From NCBI RefSeq assembly GCF_019393635.1, contig NC_057867.1, forward strand, positions 71,675,492 to 71,739,491: 64,000 bases of DNA. The letters are read 5' to 3'. Position 1 is the first letter of the stretch, and each line of letters begins with the position of its first letter. Made by a program: the position numbers and the translations under genes. Shown one piece after another: positions 11,581 to 23,359 of the stretch. Under the pieces are notes generated by a model that was not told the DNA's origin, did no database searches, and saw only the letters and a program-made list of their open reading frames with translations. The stretch is from Dromiciops gliroides. Taxonomy: Eukaryota > Chordata > Mammalia > Microbiotheria > Microbiotheriidae.

Positions 11581-11780
11581 CTGAGGCAGCTAGGTAGTGC
11601 AGTGGATAAAGCACCTGCCCTGGATTCAGAAGGACCTGAGTTCAAAGCCAGCCTTAGACACTTGACACTTACTAGCTGTGTGACCCTGGGCAAGTCACTT
11701 AATCCCAATTGCCTCACAAAAAAACCAAAACAAAACAAAACAAAAAATAAGGGTTAAAGAAAGAACATCAGAACAGAGTA
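11581..11780 (+). mobile_element. MAR1/WSINE1-type SINE with extra 3' sequence
   Basis: Plus SINE to about 11745 followed by some 35 bp (ggttaaagaaagaacatcag and more) before the right copy of the 13-bp duplication ccaaataacccca (11568-11580 and 11781-11793). Confidence 0.85.
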
Positions 11781-12008
11781 CCAAATAACCCCATCCTAGT
11801 TCAGAACATTAAAATCTCAGTGAGATATTGCAACAATTGTTTTTTTCCGTTTCTCTAGATTCTTCTTCCTCTAATCTATCCCACACAAAACTGTCAGATT
11901 ACTCTTTCTAAAAAACATTTCTTTCATCAAACCATTCCCCAATGCCTACATGATAAAAATCCAGATTTATTAGCCAGCATGTAATATCTTCCACAATCTG
12001 GCTCCAAG

Positions 12009-12166
12009 GGGCAGCTAGGTGGCACAGTGGATAAAGCACCAGCCCTGGATTCAGGAGGACCTGAGTTCAAATCTGGCCTCAGACACTTGACACTTACTAG
12101 CTGTGTGACCCTGGGCAAGTAATTTAACCCTCACTGCCCCACCAAAACAACAAAACAAATAAAAAA
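12009..12166 (+). mobile_element. MAR1/WSINE1-type SINE in an L2 copy
   Basis: Plus copy; 18-bp duplication ccacaatctggctccaag at 11991-12008 and, with one mismatch, 12167-12184. Confidence 0.9.
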
Positions 12167-12540
12167 CCACAATCTGGCTTCAAGATTAGTGTTCTCAAAA
12201 AAACCCTTCAGTTACTACCTTACTAGTCCACTTAACTGTCTCCTGCAATCAGTACTTGCTCATTCTTGCTTCATTCGTTCCTATCACATTTTTGCTTGAT
12301 TTTCGTTGTCCATCTCAGGTGCCCTGATTTCCCCTTCTTTCTGCCCATCCATATCCTCCAAGTCCGTAATGGCTCAGCTCAAGGCCTATTTCTTCAAGGA
12401 AGTATTGCCTGATTACTTTAGCCTTCAGTGTTTTCTCTTTCCTCGGTACTTACTTAACACTATCAGTTTACTACTCCTTGAGTACTTAATCATATACTAA
12501 ATCATACTGTTCTGTTAGATTAATTTGCAAGTGTTGTGTA

Positions 12541-12880
12541 GTAGCTAGATGCGGCCTTCTCAACTATACTCAGATTCATGTTACGACTGTACTAACACAG
12601 CACTCTGAGAATAGCTGGGGGAAAAGGGAAGTGAATGCAGTATTAAAACCTCAAATGAATTGCTATCTCCACATGCTTCCCCCAGGAATCACTCAACCCA
12701 GTTCCAAATTAACTGCATTGTTTCCCAGATATATAAGGGAAAGATACCAGTCACTCATTCAATAACAAACTTCTCTCTTGAAGAGGTCTTCGAAATGCTG
12801 GCTTCTCTGCAAAGAACTAGATAGGATACTGCAGCCCAAGACATAGGAGCCATTTTCTCTCCCTAGCATTTTTTCTCCTG
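12541..12880. other. Unique sequence
   Basis: No repeat or coding signal recognised. Confidence 0.4.
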
Positions 12881-12884
12881 GCAG

Positions 12885-13110
12885 GCACTGTGCTAACCAC
12901 TTTACAAATATCATCCCATTTAATCCTCACAACAACCCCAGGAAGTATGTTCTATTACTATCTCCACATTACAGTTAAGGAAATTGAGGCAAAAATTAAG
13001 TGACTTTCCCAGGGTCACACAGCTAATACATGTCTGAAGACAAATTTGAACTCAAGTCTTCCTGACTCCAGTCACAGCACTCTATCCACTGCACCACCTA
13101 GCACCCTTTT
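12885..13110 (-). mobile_element. Older MIR/MON-like SINE
   Basis: Minus copy: tgtgctaaccactttaca, catcccatttaatcctcac, gaaattgaggc, cagggtcacacagc, ccactgcaccacctagc. More diverged than the MAR1/WSINE1 copies. Confidence 0.7.
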
Positions 13111-13114
13111 ATAA

Positions 13115-13690
13115 TGGAAAAGAACTGGTAACTAAGGAGGTGACCATCAATTCAGGAATGGCTGAACACATTATATCATGTGAATATAATGGAATATTAC
13201 TGTATGAGAAGAAATTATGAAAGGGGCAGTTTCAGACAAACCTGAGAACATTTTTATAAATAGATGCAGAATGAAATGAAGAAAGTGGTGAACAATTTCC
13301 ACAATAACAACTGTAAAGAAAAGCAACTTTGAAAGACTTAAAAATTATTCTTAGAGGTGCAGCTAGGTGGTGCAGTGGATAGGGTACCGGCCCTGGAGTC
13401 AGGAGTACCTGAGTTCAAATCCGGCCTCAGACACTTAACACTTACTAGCTGTGTGACCCTGGGCAAGTCACTTAACCTCAATTGCCTCACTAAAAAAAAT
13501 TCTTTTTGGTACATTGATCAGCCATGATTTCAAAGGCCTGATGAGAAAGCAAGAGAAAAGAACATAACATTTTCAGGCATGACCAATATAAGGATTTGGT
13601 TTTCTTGACTATGCATCAAACAAGGGATTTATTTTTATTTTTTTCAATTGGGAGGGGGAGTTGATGATGAGTTTACAAAAAATAGGAAAA
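13115..13690 (+). mobile_element. L1 ORF2 C-terminus and 3' UTR fragment
   Basis: aaaagaactggtaactaagg, caggaatggctgaaca and aatggaatattactgtatg parallel the 900-1690 copy; interrupted by the SINE at 13357. Confidence 0.65.
13357..13495 (+). mobile_element. MAR1/WSINE1-type SINE in an L1 3' fragment
   Basis: Plus copy; L1-like sequence is present on both sides. Short A-tail; duplication approximate (attctt). Confidence 0.85.
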
Positions 13691-14444
13691 AAGATAAGAA
13701 AAGAGGGTCATTGAAGCATTTATTTAAATGCCTAAGAGAACAGAATGAAGGTCAGTAGGAAAAAGACAAGTGGAGTAACTAAAAATAGCAAGTTGAATTT
13801 ATTATATACTTAAGGTCATAATACAGATTGGAAGCTTTGTATACAAGATTTTTTTCTGTTCTACTTCGTATATGGAAATACTCATCTTATCTGATGTTGG
13901 TTAAGTTCTGAATGAAAAAACAAAAACAAAACTCAGCATCCATTCCTGGTCTCTTATATCTTCAAGTCTTTTCTCCCCAACTAGGTTTAAAGTCCTTTAA
14001 GGAGAGTAGAAACCATATCTTAATGTCATTAGGGAGGTCCAGACGAATCTAATACAGCCCAATCAATTTTCAGAGTAGAAAATCCCAGGAAGCCAGGCTA
14101 GTTAAAAGGGAGAACTGTGGATTTGGGTAGGCTTCAATCTGGCCCTGTACCACTTGAGCTATAATGCAATTAAACTGGTCTCCAGGGGTCTGTGGAAAAG
14201 GGCATCTAAACAGGTGCATTAAGAAAGGAAATTTGGATGAGAAGCTGACAATGGAAACAGTTCCAGGAGCAGCTTCCAATTGCAATATTCTGAGAGGTGC
14301 TAAGTAAGGGCTGCTCACCCACAACACCTTCCTTCTTAGTAGCCCTATCAAAAATCCCCAAATTACATTTAGATTGAGGCAACAAAGGCATGCTGTTAAA
14401 TAGCAAATGGCATTTGGGATACTAATACATTAAGAACTAATCAG

Positions 14445-14600
14445 GGGGCAGCTAGGTGGCGCAGTGGATAGAGCACCGGCCCTGGAGTCAAGAGTACCTG
14501 AGTTCAAATCCGGCCTCAAACACTTAACACTTACTAGCTGTGTGACCTTGGGCAAGTCACTTAACCCCAATTGCCTCACTAAAAAAAAAAAAGAAAAAAA
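14445..14600 (+). mobile_element. MAR1/WSINE1-type SINE
   Basis: Plus copy; exact 13-bp duplication aagaactaatcag at 14432-14444 and 14601-14613. Confidence 0.92.
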
Positions 14601-14721
14601 AAGAACTAATCAGCTATTAATGCTTAGCTAGCATTAATCAGATTAGCCCTAATGGAGAGTAATGTCTTGAGGACACGGAACATAGGACAGGAAAGAATTG
14701 TTGGTGGGGAGGGAGGGATTG

Positions 14722-15224
14722 TTGTTGTGGTTGTTGTTGGTCCTTCGTTTTCAAAAAGGACTGTGACATCGGGAGGTGATGTCATGACTTGCAGTAAATT
14801 GGATTTAAGTGAGGGAGGACTGTGCAAAGTCACCAGCCTCGCTCTTTCTTTCTTTCTTTCTTTAAACTTTTTTTCCTTTTTTTGCGAGGCAATGAGGGTT
14901 AAGCGACTTGCCCAGGGTCACACAGATAGTAAGTGTCAAGTGTCTGAGGCTAGATTTGAACCCAGGTTCTCCTGAATCCAGGGCTGGTGCTTTATCCACT
15001 GTGTCACCTAGCTCCCCCTTCACTCTTTCTTTCAGGGCCATCTGGGTCCAGTGGCAAGATATACATCACGATGACTGGAAATGGCTCTGAATGTTTGAGG
15101 CAATCAGGCTTAGTTGACTTGCCCAGAGTCACACAACTAGTGTCAAGTATCCGAGGTCACATTTGAATTCTGGTCCTTCTGACTCCAGGGCCACTGCTGT
15201 ATCCACTTCACCACCTAGCTACCC
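14722..15224 (-). mobile_element. RTE-tailed SINE, interrupted by a MAR1/WSINE1 SINE
   Basis: Left end has the (gttgtt)n and ccttcgttttcaaaaagga tail of RTE-mobilised SINEs. The body contains ggatttaagtgagggaggac and caccagcctcgctc. It resumes after the nested SINE with tctttcagggccatctgg and atgactggaaatggctctg, and ends at the right with a degenerate tRNA/CORE-like part (cttgcccagagtcacac, ccacctagctaccc). Minus orientation follows from the tail at the left. Confidence 0.7.
14866..15018 (-). mobile_element. MAR1/WSINE1-type SINE nested in the RTE-tailed SINE
   Basis: Minus copy with tail at left (tttttcctttttttgcgaggcaatg) and head at right (cacctagctccccc). Flanked by similar ctctttctttc sequences that belong to the host element. 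Confidence 0.85.
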
Positions 15225-15469
15225 AAGAAATACTACTTTTAAGTACATTGACTACTACTCAATTCCTCCCCAAATGCCTTATCATGGGATGGTGACCTTG
15301 GATTCTCCAAACCAACAGAGTACAAGCTTTGACCCTTTCTACCAAGCTGGTCCAATGATGGTCTGCATGTCCATCATCTGAGAACTAATCTAGTTAAGCA
15401 CAGAAAAAGACACATCATCACTATGCTGACTACAGGATAATAAAGTTTTCAGCCAAAAAACCGTGTATA

Positions 15470-15710
15470 ACATAATGGAAAGAGCATCAGCTTGGGGATC
15501 AAAAGACTTCATAGGTGAATAATTCTGGGCAAGTCATTTCACTTCTCCTAACCTCAATTTCTTCAGCTGTGGCACAGGGACACCAAGACTCACCCTTGTT
15601 TCACAGGGTGATCATGCATATCAAATGGGATAATAATAAGGACCTCTACAGACAGAAAGTACTCTTGTCCCAGGTGTGTACTTCCCTGATGCTGGCAATG
15701 TAAGGTACGT
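15470..15710 (+). mobile_element. MIR/THER-like SINE
   Basis: aatggaaagagcatcagc, tgggcaagtcatttcact, cctcaatttcttcagctg, then a degraded tail. Confidence 0.6.
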
Positions 15711-15768
15711 GGTTTTTCTTTGCTCCTTTGGCTTTTAAAGCTAGAACTTATCTTAAAAGAAAAGTTTT

Positions 15769-15917
15769 GGGGCAGCTAGATGGCGCAGTGGATTGAGCAC
15801 CGGCCCTGGAGTCAGGAGTACCTGAGTTCAAATCCGGCCTCAGACACTTAACACTTGCTAGCTGTGTGACCCTGGGCAAGTCACTTAACCCCAATTGCCT
15901 CACTAAAAAAAAAAAAA
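15769..15917 (+). mobile_element. MAR1/WSINE1-type SINE
   Basis: Plus copy with A-tail; flanks share aaaagaaaagt. Confidence 0.9.
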
Positions 15918-16049
15918 GAAAAGAAAAGTGTTTTTTGCAGATAAGGTTTTGTTCACTGAAAATTCTGAAAACTTGCAAGCCCACAATAAAACTTGGTTAT
16001 TTAACATCTTGTGCTAGTTCTCCAATTTTGTTGCTGTTATATATACATA

Positions 16050-16200
16050 TCAGGTATGTGGTAGGTACTCAATATATTGTTGAATAAATAATAAATGACA
16101 AGGAATAGAGCCCACATCACTTTTCTTCTTCTATATTCCCCTACAGCAACTAGCACAATTATGGGTAAAGAGTAGACACTTAATAAATACCTGAGAACTT
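16050..16200 (+). mobile_element. L2 3' tail fragments
   Basis: ggtaggtactcaatatattg and ctagcacaattatgggtaaa with cttaataaatac; two short tail-like pieces. Confidence 0.45.
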
Positions 16201-16429
16201 ATTTATTGAGTGAAAAATCTAGTTAGCATTCCCAAAGCAAAGAGCAGTGATCATCTTCCCTAGCCTCCCCCAGCTACTTCGGCCGTACCTTTCATCTATG
16301 GGAAAGGCCCCTGTTGTGGCCGATGCTGAATGCAAAGTGGGGAGGAGGTCAGTCCAGCCTGTCTCTGGTGGAATCCTGATACTAAATTAGCTGCTGAGGC
16401 AAAAAGAATACTTGGTTTCCCCTTGCCAT

Positions 16430-16725
16430 AGGGACAGATCATTACAAATATGTCCATTTATCTAGCTTTGCAAGGCTTATGAAGTACTTTCTTTACAACA
16501 ACCCTGTGGGGCAGGTAGTGCAAGTATTATTACAATTTGAATCTTGCTTCAGAAACTTACTAGCTATGTGACTCCAGGCAAGAACTGAGCCTCAGTTTCT
16601 TTATCTGCAAGAAGATGATAATAATAATTGTACTAATTACCTCACAGGGTTGTTGTGAGCATTAAATAACATAATGTAGGTAAAGTGTTTTGCAAACCTT
16701 AAAATTATGGACCAGTATCACTTCT
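16430..16725 (+). mobile_element. MIR/THER-like SINE
   Basis: aaacttactagctatgtgac, gagcctcagtttctttat, ggttgttgtgagcattaa, gtgttttgcaaacctta in the usual order. Confidence 0.7.
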
Positions 16726-17280
16726 TGTTATTTTCATTTTACAGAGGAAGCAAGAATAAATAATTAAAACAATGTAATAAAAATTTGGTAGAGGAAAAAT
16801 AAGGAAACTGAGAAATAAAAACTACCACTAGAACCTAGGAAAATAGATGTATCATGTTCATGTGCTTTCATAGTTATAAATGACATACATCAAATGATAA
16901 GTGCCCAGCACTGTCACAAGGCATTTAGAGTTCATCAGGTTCCATGTAGTAGCCCCTTTTCAAAATATGAATGAACTGGGTACCTTCTTTACTTTTCCTT
17001 TGGGCCTTTTCTGTCAAGTGATAATCCTTCTGAATTGTTCTTCTTGCCTCTAGACTTGTCCCTTTGATATATGCTGCCAGATCAATCTTCTTAGAATTCC
17101 ACTTTCATTGAGAAGCCAGTATGCTGCAGTATAAAAATATGGAATTCAAATGTCAAATGTCATCCACTCCGAGTTCAAACCCAGCCTCTGCTATTGACCT
17201 GACACGCAAATGTACAGATCTACTCACTGCTTCCCCAAGTGCGCCTTTTGTCTGGTGGGGGCTATAATGGCACTTTATCT
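16726..17280. other. Unique sequence with weak repeat similarity
   Basis: No coding signal; a short CORE-SINE-like trace near 17170. Confidence 0.3.
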
Positions 17281-17289
17281 TTATCCCCC

Positions 17290-18700
17290 ACCCCAAAAAC
17301 TATTTATTTGTTTGTTTTTTAGCATTCTTTTATTTTTAAATTTTGAGTTCCAGATTCTCTCCCTCCTACCTACCCCTCTCCCACCCACTGAAAAGGCAAA
17401 CAAGATATGCTATCAATTATACATGTCAAATCATGCAAAACATTTCCATATTGAATGGAAAGAAAAAGACATGAAGAGAGAAAATTATCCCTCAATTCAT
17501 ACTCAGAGGTCATCATTTGTCTTTCTGGAGAGGGACAGTATTTTTTCCATCATGTGTCCTTTGTAACTGTCTGGGATCATTGTATTAATCAGAGCAGCCA
17601 ACTCTTTCACAGCTGATCATCATCACAACATCGGTGTTACTATGCACAATGATCTCCTTCTTCTTCTCCCTTCACTTTGCATCAGTTCATATAGGTCTTG
17701 CCATGTGTTTTTCTGAAACAACCCCTCCTGTCATTTCTTATAGCACAACACCATTCCATCACAATCACATTCCACAACTTGTTCAGCCATTCCCCCATTG
17801 ATGAGCATCCCCTTAATTTCTAATTCTGCCACAAGAAAAAGAGCTGCTATAAATATTTTTGTGCATATAGGTCCTTTCTTTGATCTCTTCCGGGCACAGA
17901 TCTAGTAATGGTATTATTGGGTTAAAGGATATTTTATACATAGATATAGTCCCAGATTGTTCTCCAGAATGATTGGACCAGTTCACTACTCCACCAACAA
18001 TTCATGAATGTACCTATTTTTCCCTCATCCTCTCCAACACTTGCCATTTCTGATAGGTGTGAAGTGGTGCCTCAGAGTTGTTTTAGTTTGCATTTCTCTA
18101 ATCAATAGTTATTTAAAGCATTTTTACATGACTATAGATAACTTTGATTTTCTCCTTTTGAAAACTGCCTGTTCGTTTCCTTTGATCATTTATCAATTGG
18201 GGAATTGCTTTCATTTTTATAAATTTGACTCAGTTCCTTATATATTTGAGAAATGAGGCCTTTATCCGAGAAACTTGCTGTAAAATTTTTGTTACTTCAT
18301 TGTCTATGGTACCTTTTAGCAAAATGTAGTTTCCCTGATTATCTTTCAATAAGGTCTAATTTTGCTTTGTCTGAGATCATGATTGCCACCTCTTTACTTC
18401 AGCTGAAGCATGACTCTGCTCCAGCCTTTCATTTCAATTCTGTGTGTCTTTCTGTCCCAGGTGTGTCTCTTGTACACAACATACTGATGGATTATGGTTT
18501 CCAATCCATTCTGTTATCTACTTCTCTTCTGTGGATTAGCTCATCCCATTCACAGTTACGATCACTAATTATGCATTTCTCTCCATCCCATTTCCTTCTT
18601 TTTATTCTATCTTATCCTCTATTTCTCTATTTTTATCTTGTCCCTCCTCAAGAGTCTGCTTTGCTTCCTACCACTGCCTTTGATATAATTATAAAATAGG
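17290..18700 (-). mobile_element. L1 element with internal deletion
   Basis: Read on the minus strand, the L1 endonuclease region (18700-18285; conserved with 26.4-26.8 kb) runs directly into the ORF2 C-terminal region (18280-17890), then the 3' UTR to 17290. The RT domain between them is absent. Many stops; not active. Confidence 0.75.
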
Positions 18701-19100
18701 CAGATGATAATGTAAGATTTGAGTGCAGGAGAGAGACAAGGACTGGATAGTTATATATCAGTCATCTGCATCGAGATAATATTGAACTGGGTGGAAGGAG
18801 ATAAAATCACCTAGAGAAAGAATGTACAGATAGAAAAGAGAGCAGAGGACAGAGCCTTGGAAATACACTCAGTCAGGGCTGAGACATGGATGCCGATCCA
18901 AAAAAAGAAGACCAAGAAAAAGTAACTTGATGAGGAGGAGAGCCAAGAGATAGCACTGTTACGGAAAAACAGAGATGGAGGCCATTGGACTTAGTAATTA
19001 AGAGATCATTGGTAACATTGAAGAGAATGTGAAATGATGAGGTTGGGGATTGGTACAACAACACAATCCTGCAGTTTACAGAGGGTTATGACAGGGCTTT
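18700..19100 (-). mobile_element. L2 fragment
   Basis: Minus translation around 19064-18873 gives FNVTNDLLITKSNG and related L2 RT residues; plus strand has cagagccttggaaataca and taagagatcattggtaac. Confidence 0.75.
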
Positions 19101-19118
19101 ATTAGAAAGCTTATTTGA

Positions 19119-19261
19119 GGGGGCAGCTAGGTGGTACAGTGGATAAAGCACCAGTCCTGGATTCAGGAGGACCTGAGTTCAAATCTGGCCTCAGACACTT
19201 AACAATCACTAGTTGTGTGACCCTGGGCAAGTCACTTAACCCTCATTGCCCTGCAAAAAAA
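19119..19261 (+). mobile_element. MAR1/WSINE1-type SINE
   Basis: Plus copy; exact 15-bp duplication agaaagcttatttga at 19104-19118 and 19262-19276. Carries the ccctcattgccctgc end variant. Confidence 0.92.
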
Positions 19262-19279
19262 AGAAAGCTTATTTGACAA

Positions 19280-20540
19280 GTGATACTGCTCAACACAGAA
19301 GCTCTAAGAACAGGATCTCAGATGGCAGGAGATGAGAAGGAGTTTGTATTTTTGAAGTGTAGTCAACAACTAATAGAAGAGAAAATGATCCAGATAATTA
19401 AAAGGGCAGATGATACACTACTCTCCTTCGTTATGGTAGGTACCTTGAAGAAAAATAGGCTCTGGAAACTACTGCTGTGGGTAGAAGGGATACTAATCCC
19501 AGGCAGGAGGAGTGAAGCCATTTCTCTAACCCAATTTTGTGGGGTTCCATGGGAAGCAAGAAACAATTATAATAATAGCAAATCGTGTGTTGACAAGATT
19601 AAGCATCCACACTATAAGATCATCAGAGGCAGCATGGTACAGTGAGCAGAGGGCTAGCCTCTAAACTGGAAAGCCCAGGAGTCAAGTCCCACCTCTGACA
19701 CCTGACTGTGTGACCTTGGGTAAGTTGTTTAATGCTCTAAACAATTCTCTATGACTCCAGGTTTCAGAGAAGGGGTTCCCCTGCATTGACAGAGAGAGTT
19801 CCCTCTTCTAGGAGTTGTCTATACTGATGAAACCCCAGGTTCAACTTCTATCCTCATTACAGATTACTTATCACTGGTCTGCCATCAATTGTAGCAGATC
19901 ATCCAGCCACCCAAATAAAATCTGGGCCACTTTTCTACCAGGTCACTGCTCAATGCTCTCAGCAGGAGAGAATGGCACTTAGACACAATGCAGGTCATCT
20001 CCTGTATAGCTAGAGCCTTGCTATTTCAACATTTCTTTTGAATTGGGACTATGTTTTAGAAAGGTAAAGTACTTTGTCCAAGACTGATTATCAAGTTCTG
20101 AAGATGCTGGATTTTATTGAGCACCTCAGACCAACTAGAGTGACACAAATATGAGTTCTCACTTGTGGATACCATAGAAGTTACTCCTGCTTCTTCAATG
20201 TCAGCCAAATTATACTTCCTCTATTCCCAAATCTATCACCTTTGCCTCTGCCATGGCTAATACTTCCATTATTTCTGCCTCTTACTTCTTTCTAATCTTC
20301 ATTCATCACCCAACTGCCAGATCTCTATTGCCATTATTTCAGTCCTTTCTTTGCTATTCTATGAGCATTCCCTCTTTTGAGCGACTCATACATTTGGGGT
20401 TGCTCACTCTTTGTCGAGTGGAAATTTGTCTTCATTGTTCATCTTTCCCATAAACTAACCAAAGATTTGTTTCATTCCACTTGTTAAGGGATTAGATGGC
20501 AATAACTTTATGCCTTGTTGGCTATAATTAAAAATGAAAG
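19280..20540. other. Mostly unique sequence
   Basis: A MIR-like SINE lies at about 19625-19760 (agaggcagcatggtacag, gtgtgaccttggg). An open frame of 121 codons at 19280-19645 overlaps nothing recognisable and I do not call it a gene. Confidence 0.4.
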
Positions 20541-21087
20541 ACTACAGTTTAAATATGCAGTCAGACAGGTAGGAGGAGAACCAAGAGAAAGCAATGCCAT
20601 AAAAACTTAGAGAGAAGAGAACATACACTAAGGTGGTGGCTGTGAATACACAGAACTGAGATATGTTGTAGATGCAAAACCAAGAGGATTTAGCAACTAA
20701 TTAAAGAAGTAGGGTAAGAGACAGTGAGGAGTCAGGGGTAATGCCAAGAACTGGGTAACTGAGAAGATGGTGCTGTCCTAGTTAGAAATAGGGAAATTCA
20801 GAAGGCAGAAGAGTTTGAGGAAAAGATATTAAGTTCTATTTTGGAGAGGTTGGGTGGGATATGTTTATGAGACATACAGGCAGGAAGTGATGTGGGACTG
20901 TAGGTCAAGAGAGAAACTTGGGCTGGGAATATGGATTTGGGAGTCATCTGCAGAGAGATGACAATTAAAGCTCATAGGAGCTTTCTCACCAAGTGAGAAA
21001 GTATAGACAGAGAAGAGAAGAGGGCCCAGGACAGAGACTTTGGGGACAACCACCATTAGAGACATAGATAATGATCTCCCAAAGACA

Positions 21088-21500
21088 GGCAGCTAGGTGG
21101 CTCAGTGGATAGGTCTGAAAGTAGTAAAACTTGAGTTCAAATCTGGCCTCAGACACTTACTAGCTGTGTGACCCTAGGCAAACTACTTAACCACTGTCTG
21201 CCTTAATCCACTGGAGAAGGAAATTACAAACCACTTCAGTACCTTTGCAAAGAAAGACCCATGGGGGCAGCTAGATGGTGAAGTGGTTAAAGCACCGGCC
21301 CTGAATTCAGGAGTACCTGAGTTCAAATCCGACCTCAGACACTTGACACTTACTAGCTGTGTGACCCTGGGCAAGTCACTTAAGCCTCATTGCCTGCAAA
21401 AAACCAAAAAAAAAAAAAAAAAGACCCATGGACGGCACTGACATGCTATGGTCCACAGGGTCACAAAGAGTTGGACAGGACTGCATGACTGAACAACAAC
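21088..21500 (+). mobile_element. BovB-tailed SINE (MAR4-like), split by a younger SINE
   Basis: Head ggcagctaggtggctcagtgg, CORE-like middle (cttactagctgtgtgacc), then the BovB-like tail ctggagaaggaaattaca and, after the nested SINE, cacaaagagttggacag, gactgaacaacaacaaa. Flanked by AAAGACA at 21081-21087 and 21501-21507. It sits inside an L2 copy. Confidence 0.8.
21265..21419 (+). mobile_element. MAR1/WSINE1-type SINE nested in the BovB-tailed SINE
   Basis: Full-length plus copy flanked by the 12-bp duplication aaagacccatgg (21253-21264 and 21420-21431). Confidence 0.92.
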
Positions 21501-22299
21501 AAAGACATGTAGGAGGAAAATCAGGAAAGAGCAATGTCACAAAAAACGAAAGAGGAGAGCAGATCTAGGAGGAAAGGCTGGGTGTCAAATGCTGCAGTGA
21601 AGTCAAGAAAGAAGAGAGTTGAGAAAAGGCAATTAAGAAAGTTGCTATACCATTTAGGCTTGTGGTAAGAAAAACATCCTGATGATTAAAGGTACTGAAA
21701 AATGGAATGGGAAGCTTCTTAATAAAATGTTGGATTATCATATATGTCCAGGTTTAGGTTGGGCTAGGTTGGCCTCTGGGGCCTTTTCTCACACTGAGAT
21801 TTTAAGTATTTAACATCTTGAATGAGGTGCCTACAGTATCTTCATTCCTGATTAGGAGATTCCTCCTTTGGGGGAAGGAAATGCAAAAGTCCTGATATAG
21901 TGGCTTAATAAAAGTCTTTGTATTAGCTAATTTCTCCAATCTTTAGTTCAAATGTAAGCACAGCCTTATTAAAAAAAAAAAAAGGTTGAAGTCTCCAAGC
22001 AACACATATACCTCTTAAAAAAAGACCAAACTATACTTCATGTTGTCACTCCTAATTTGCCTCAGCATGGATGTGTATCTTTTGTTTCAGTTTCTCTCTC
22101 TGCTATTGCCCATTGTCTTGACCTTGTATGAATTTGTTTCTCCCTTTTTTTCCTGCCTGGGTTTACAAAACGTTTCCATATCTCTGTCACAAGGCCCGTA
22201 TTCACTATTGATTCATTTGGCTATATATTACAGGCTCTCTATTCTGTTACTTTTCTACATCAGCAAATATGCTATTCAAGAACCATGATTTGTTTGAGA

Positions 22300-22420
22300 A
22301 AGGTGTGGGAGGGACATCCTGGGGACCACACCTAGCCAAGTTTTAGTTAGTAAACTGGCTAACCTTGTATTGAAGCTGTTGAATTACTTTAGTCCTTTAG
22401 AAATCCCGGAGCATTCTGTC
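22300..22420. other. Unclassified sequence
   Basis: Nothing recognised. Confidence 0.3.
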
Positions 22421-22424
22421 TAGT

Positions 22425-22720
22425 TCACATGCCTACCTGCTTTTACAATCCAAGTATTCACACTGTCTTACATTTACCTACCTTGATGACTTTCTCTCCA
22501 TCTGGCATGTCCTCCCTACATGTACACTTGTTAAAATCCTGCTTGGTATTCAAGGCCCAGCTTCAATGCTACTTCCTCCATGAAGCTTTCTCCTATTACC
22601 CTAGGCACAAGTTTCATTTCTTCTTTGCACATTGTACCTCCTTTATGGTTCTTATCAGATCTTGTTTTGTAGTATATTTGTTTGTATACATCTCTTGTTT
22701 CATCCAGTGAAATCCTACTC
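22425..22720 (+). mobile_element. L2 3' fragment
   Basis: cctacctgcttttacaatcc, ttcaaggcccagcttcaatg, cctccatgaagctttctcc follow the L2 3' region. Confidence 0.65.
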
Positions 22721-23359
22721 CAGTGATAAGAGAGCATGGAGGTGAGCCTGGGTTCTTAAATGATATTTTAGTGGCATATAAGCACTGGTAGGTCTTACTA
22801 AGTTGGAAAGGCTTCAGGTAGGGGGTAACCATGTGATGTACCATATGTCTGCCACCTAGGACCAACCTAGCTAAGTTGGGAGAGGTTCATCACCAAAGAC
22901 TTGACTTCTGGGTCCAATGAATTACTTTGGCCACAATGATTCAAGAAGATCTATCGAATAAGACATGGAGAGCTTGCATGTAACAAATGTTCAATAAATA
23001 TTTCTTCAATGAATGCATGAAGGGACAGGTCACTTATAGGATCATAACTACCGTCTGAAAGGTCCTTAGTGCAAGAATACAACATACCTGACAAGTGATC
23101 AGGCTTCTGTTTGAAGATTTCAGGGTCTGGGGGACTCAATCCTATCCTAAAAGAGCCCATTCCATTTTGAGATGGCTTTAATTGTTCTGAAGTTTTTCAA
23201 GCCTCTTTACCATTTCTCCCCACTGTTCCTAGTTCCATCCTTTGAGGCTAAGCAGATTTACCATGTTGTCTCCTCTCCCTATTTGCCTTTTCTTCTCCAG
23301 GCTAAGTCATGAAGCCTCTTATGGGACCCTCTCCAGGCTCTTTCCCATACTGGCTTCCC

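Larger units (their letters stand above)
11450..12540 (+). mobile_element. L2 3' fragments with two SINE insertions
   Basis: agattcttcttcctctaatc, gtcagattactctttct, caatgcctacatgataaaa, ccacaatctggctcc, cttcaaggaagtattgcctg follow the L2 3' consensus order. SINEs at 11581 and 12009 interrupt it. Confidence 0.65.
20540..21680 (-). mobile_element. L2 LINE split by a BovB-tailed SINE
   Basis: Minus translation gives VSVLGPLLFSVYTFSL and a degenerate catalytic segment SADDSQIHI (about 20990-20940), the L2 RT YADD region. L2 resumes at 21508 (tgtaggaggaaaatcagg), where a flanking copy would be expected if 21088-21500 were removed. Confidence 0.8.

Noticed and set aside
11927..12118. Recurring peptide MPRVTQLVSVKCLR... 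seen in many short frames
   Set aside because: It is the antisense translation of the MAR1/WSINE1 SINE core and recurs wherever a SINE lies.
19280..19645. 121-codon open frame on the plus strand
   Set aside because: No motif, no splice context, no similarity that I recognise.
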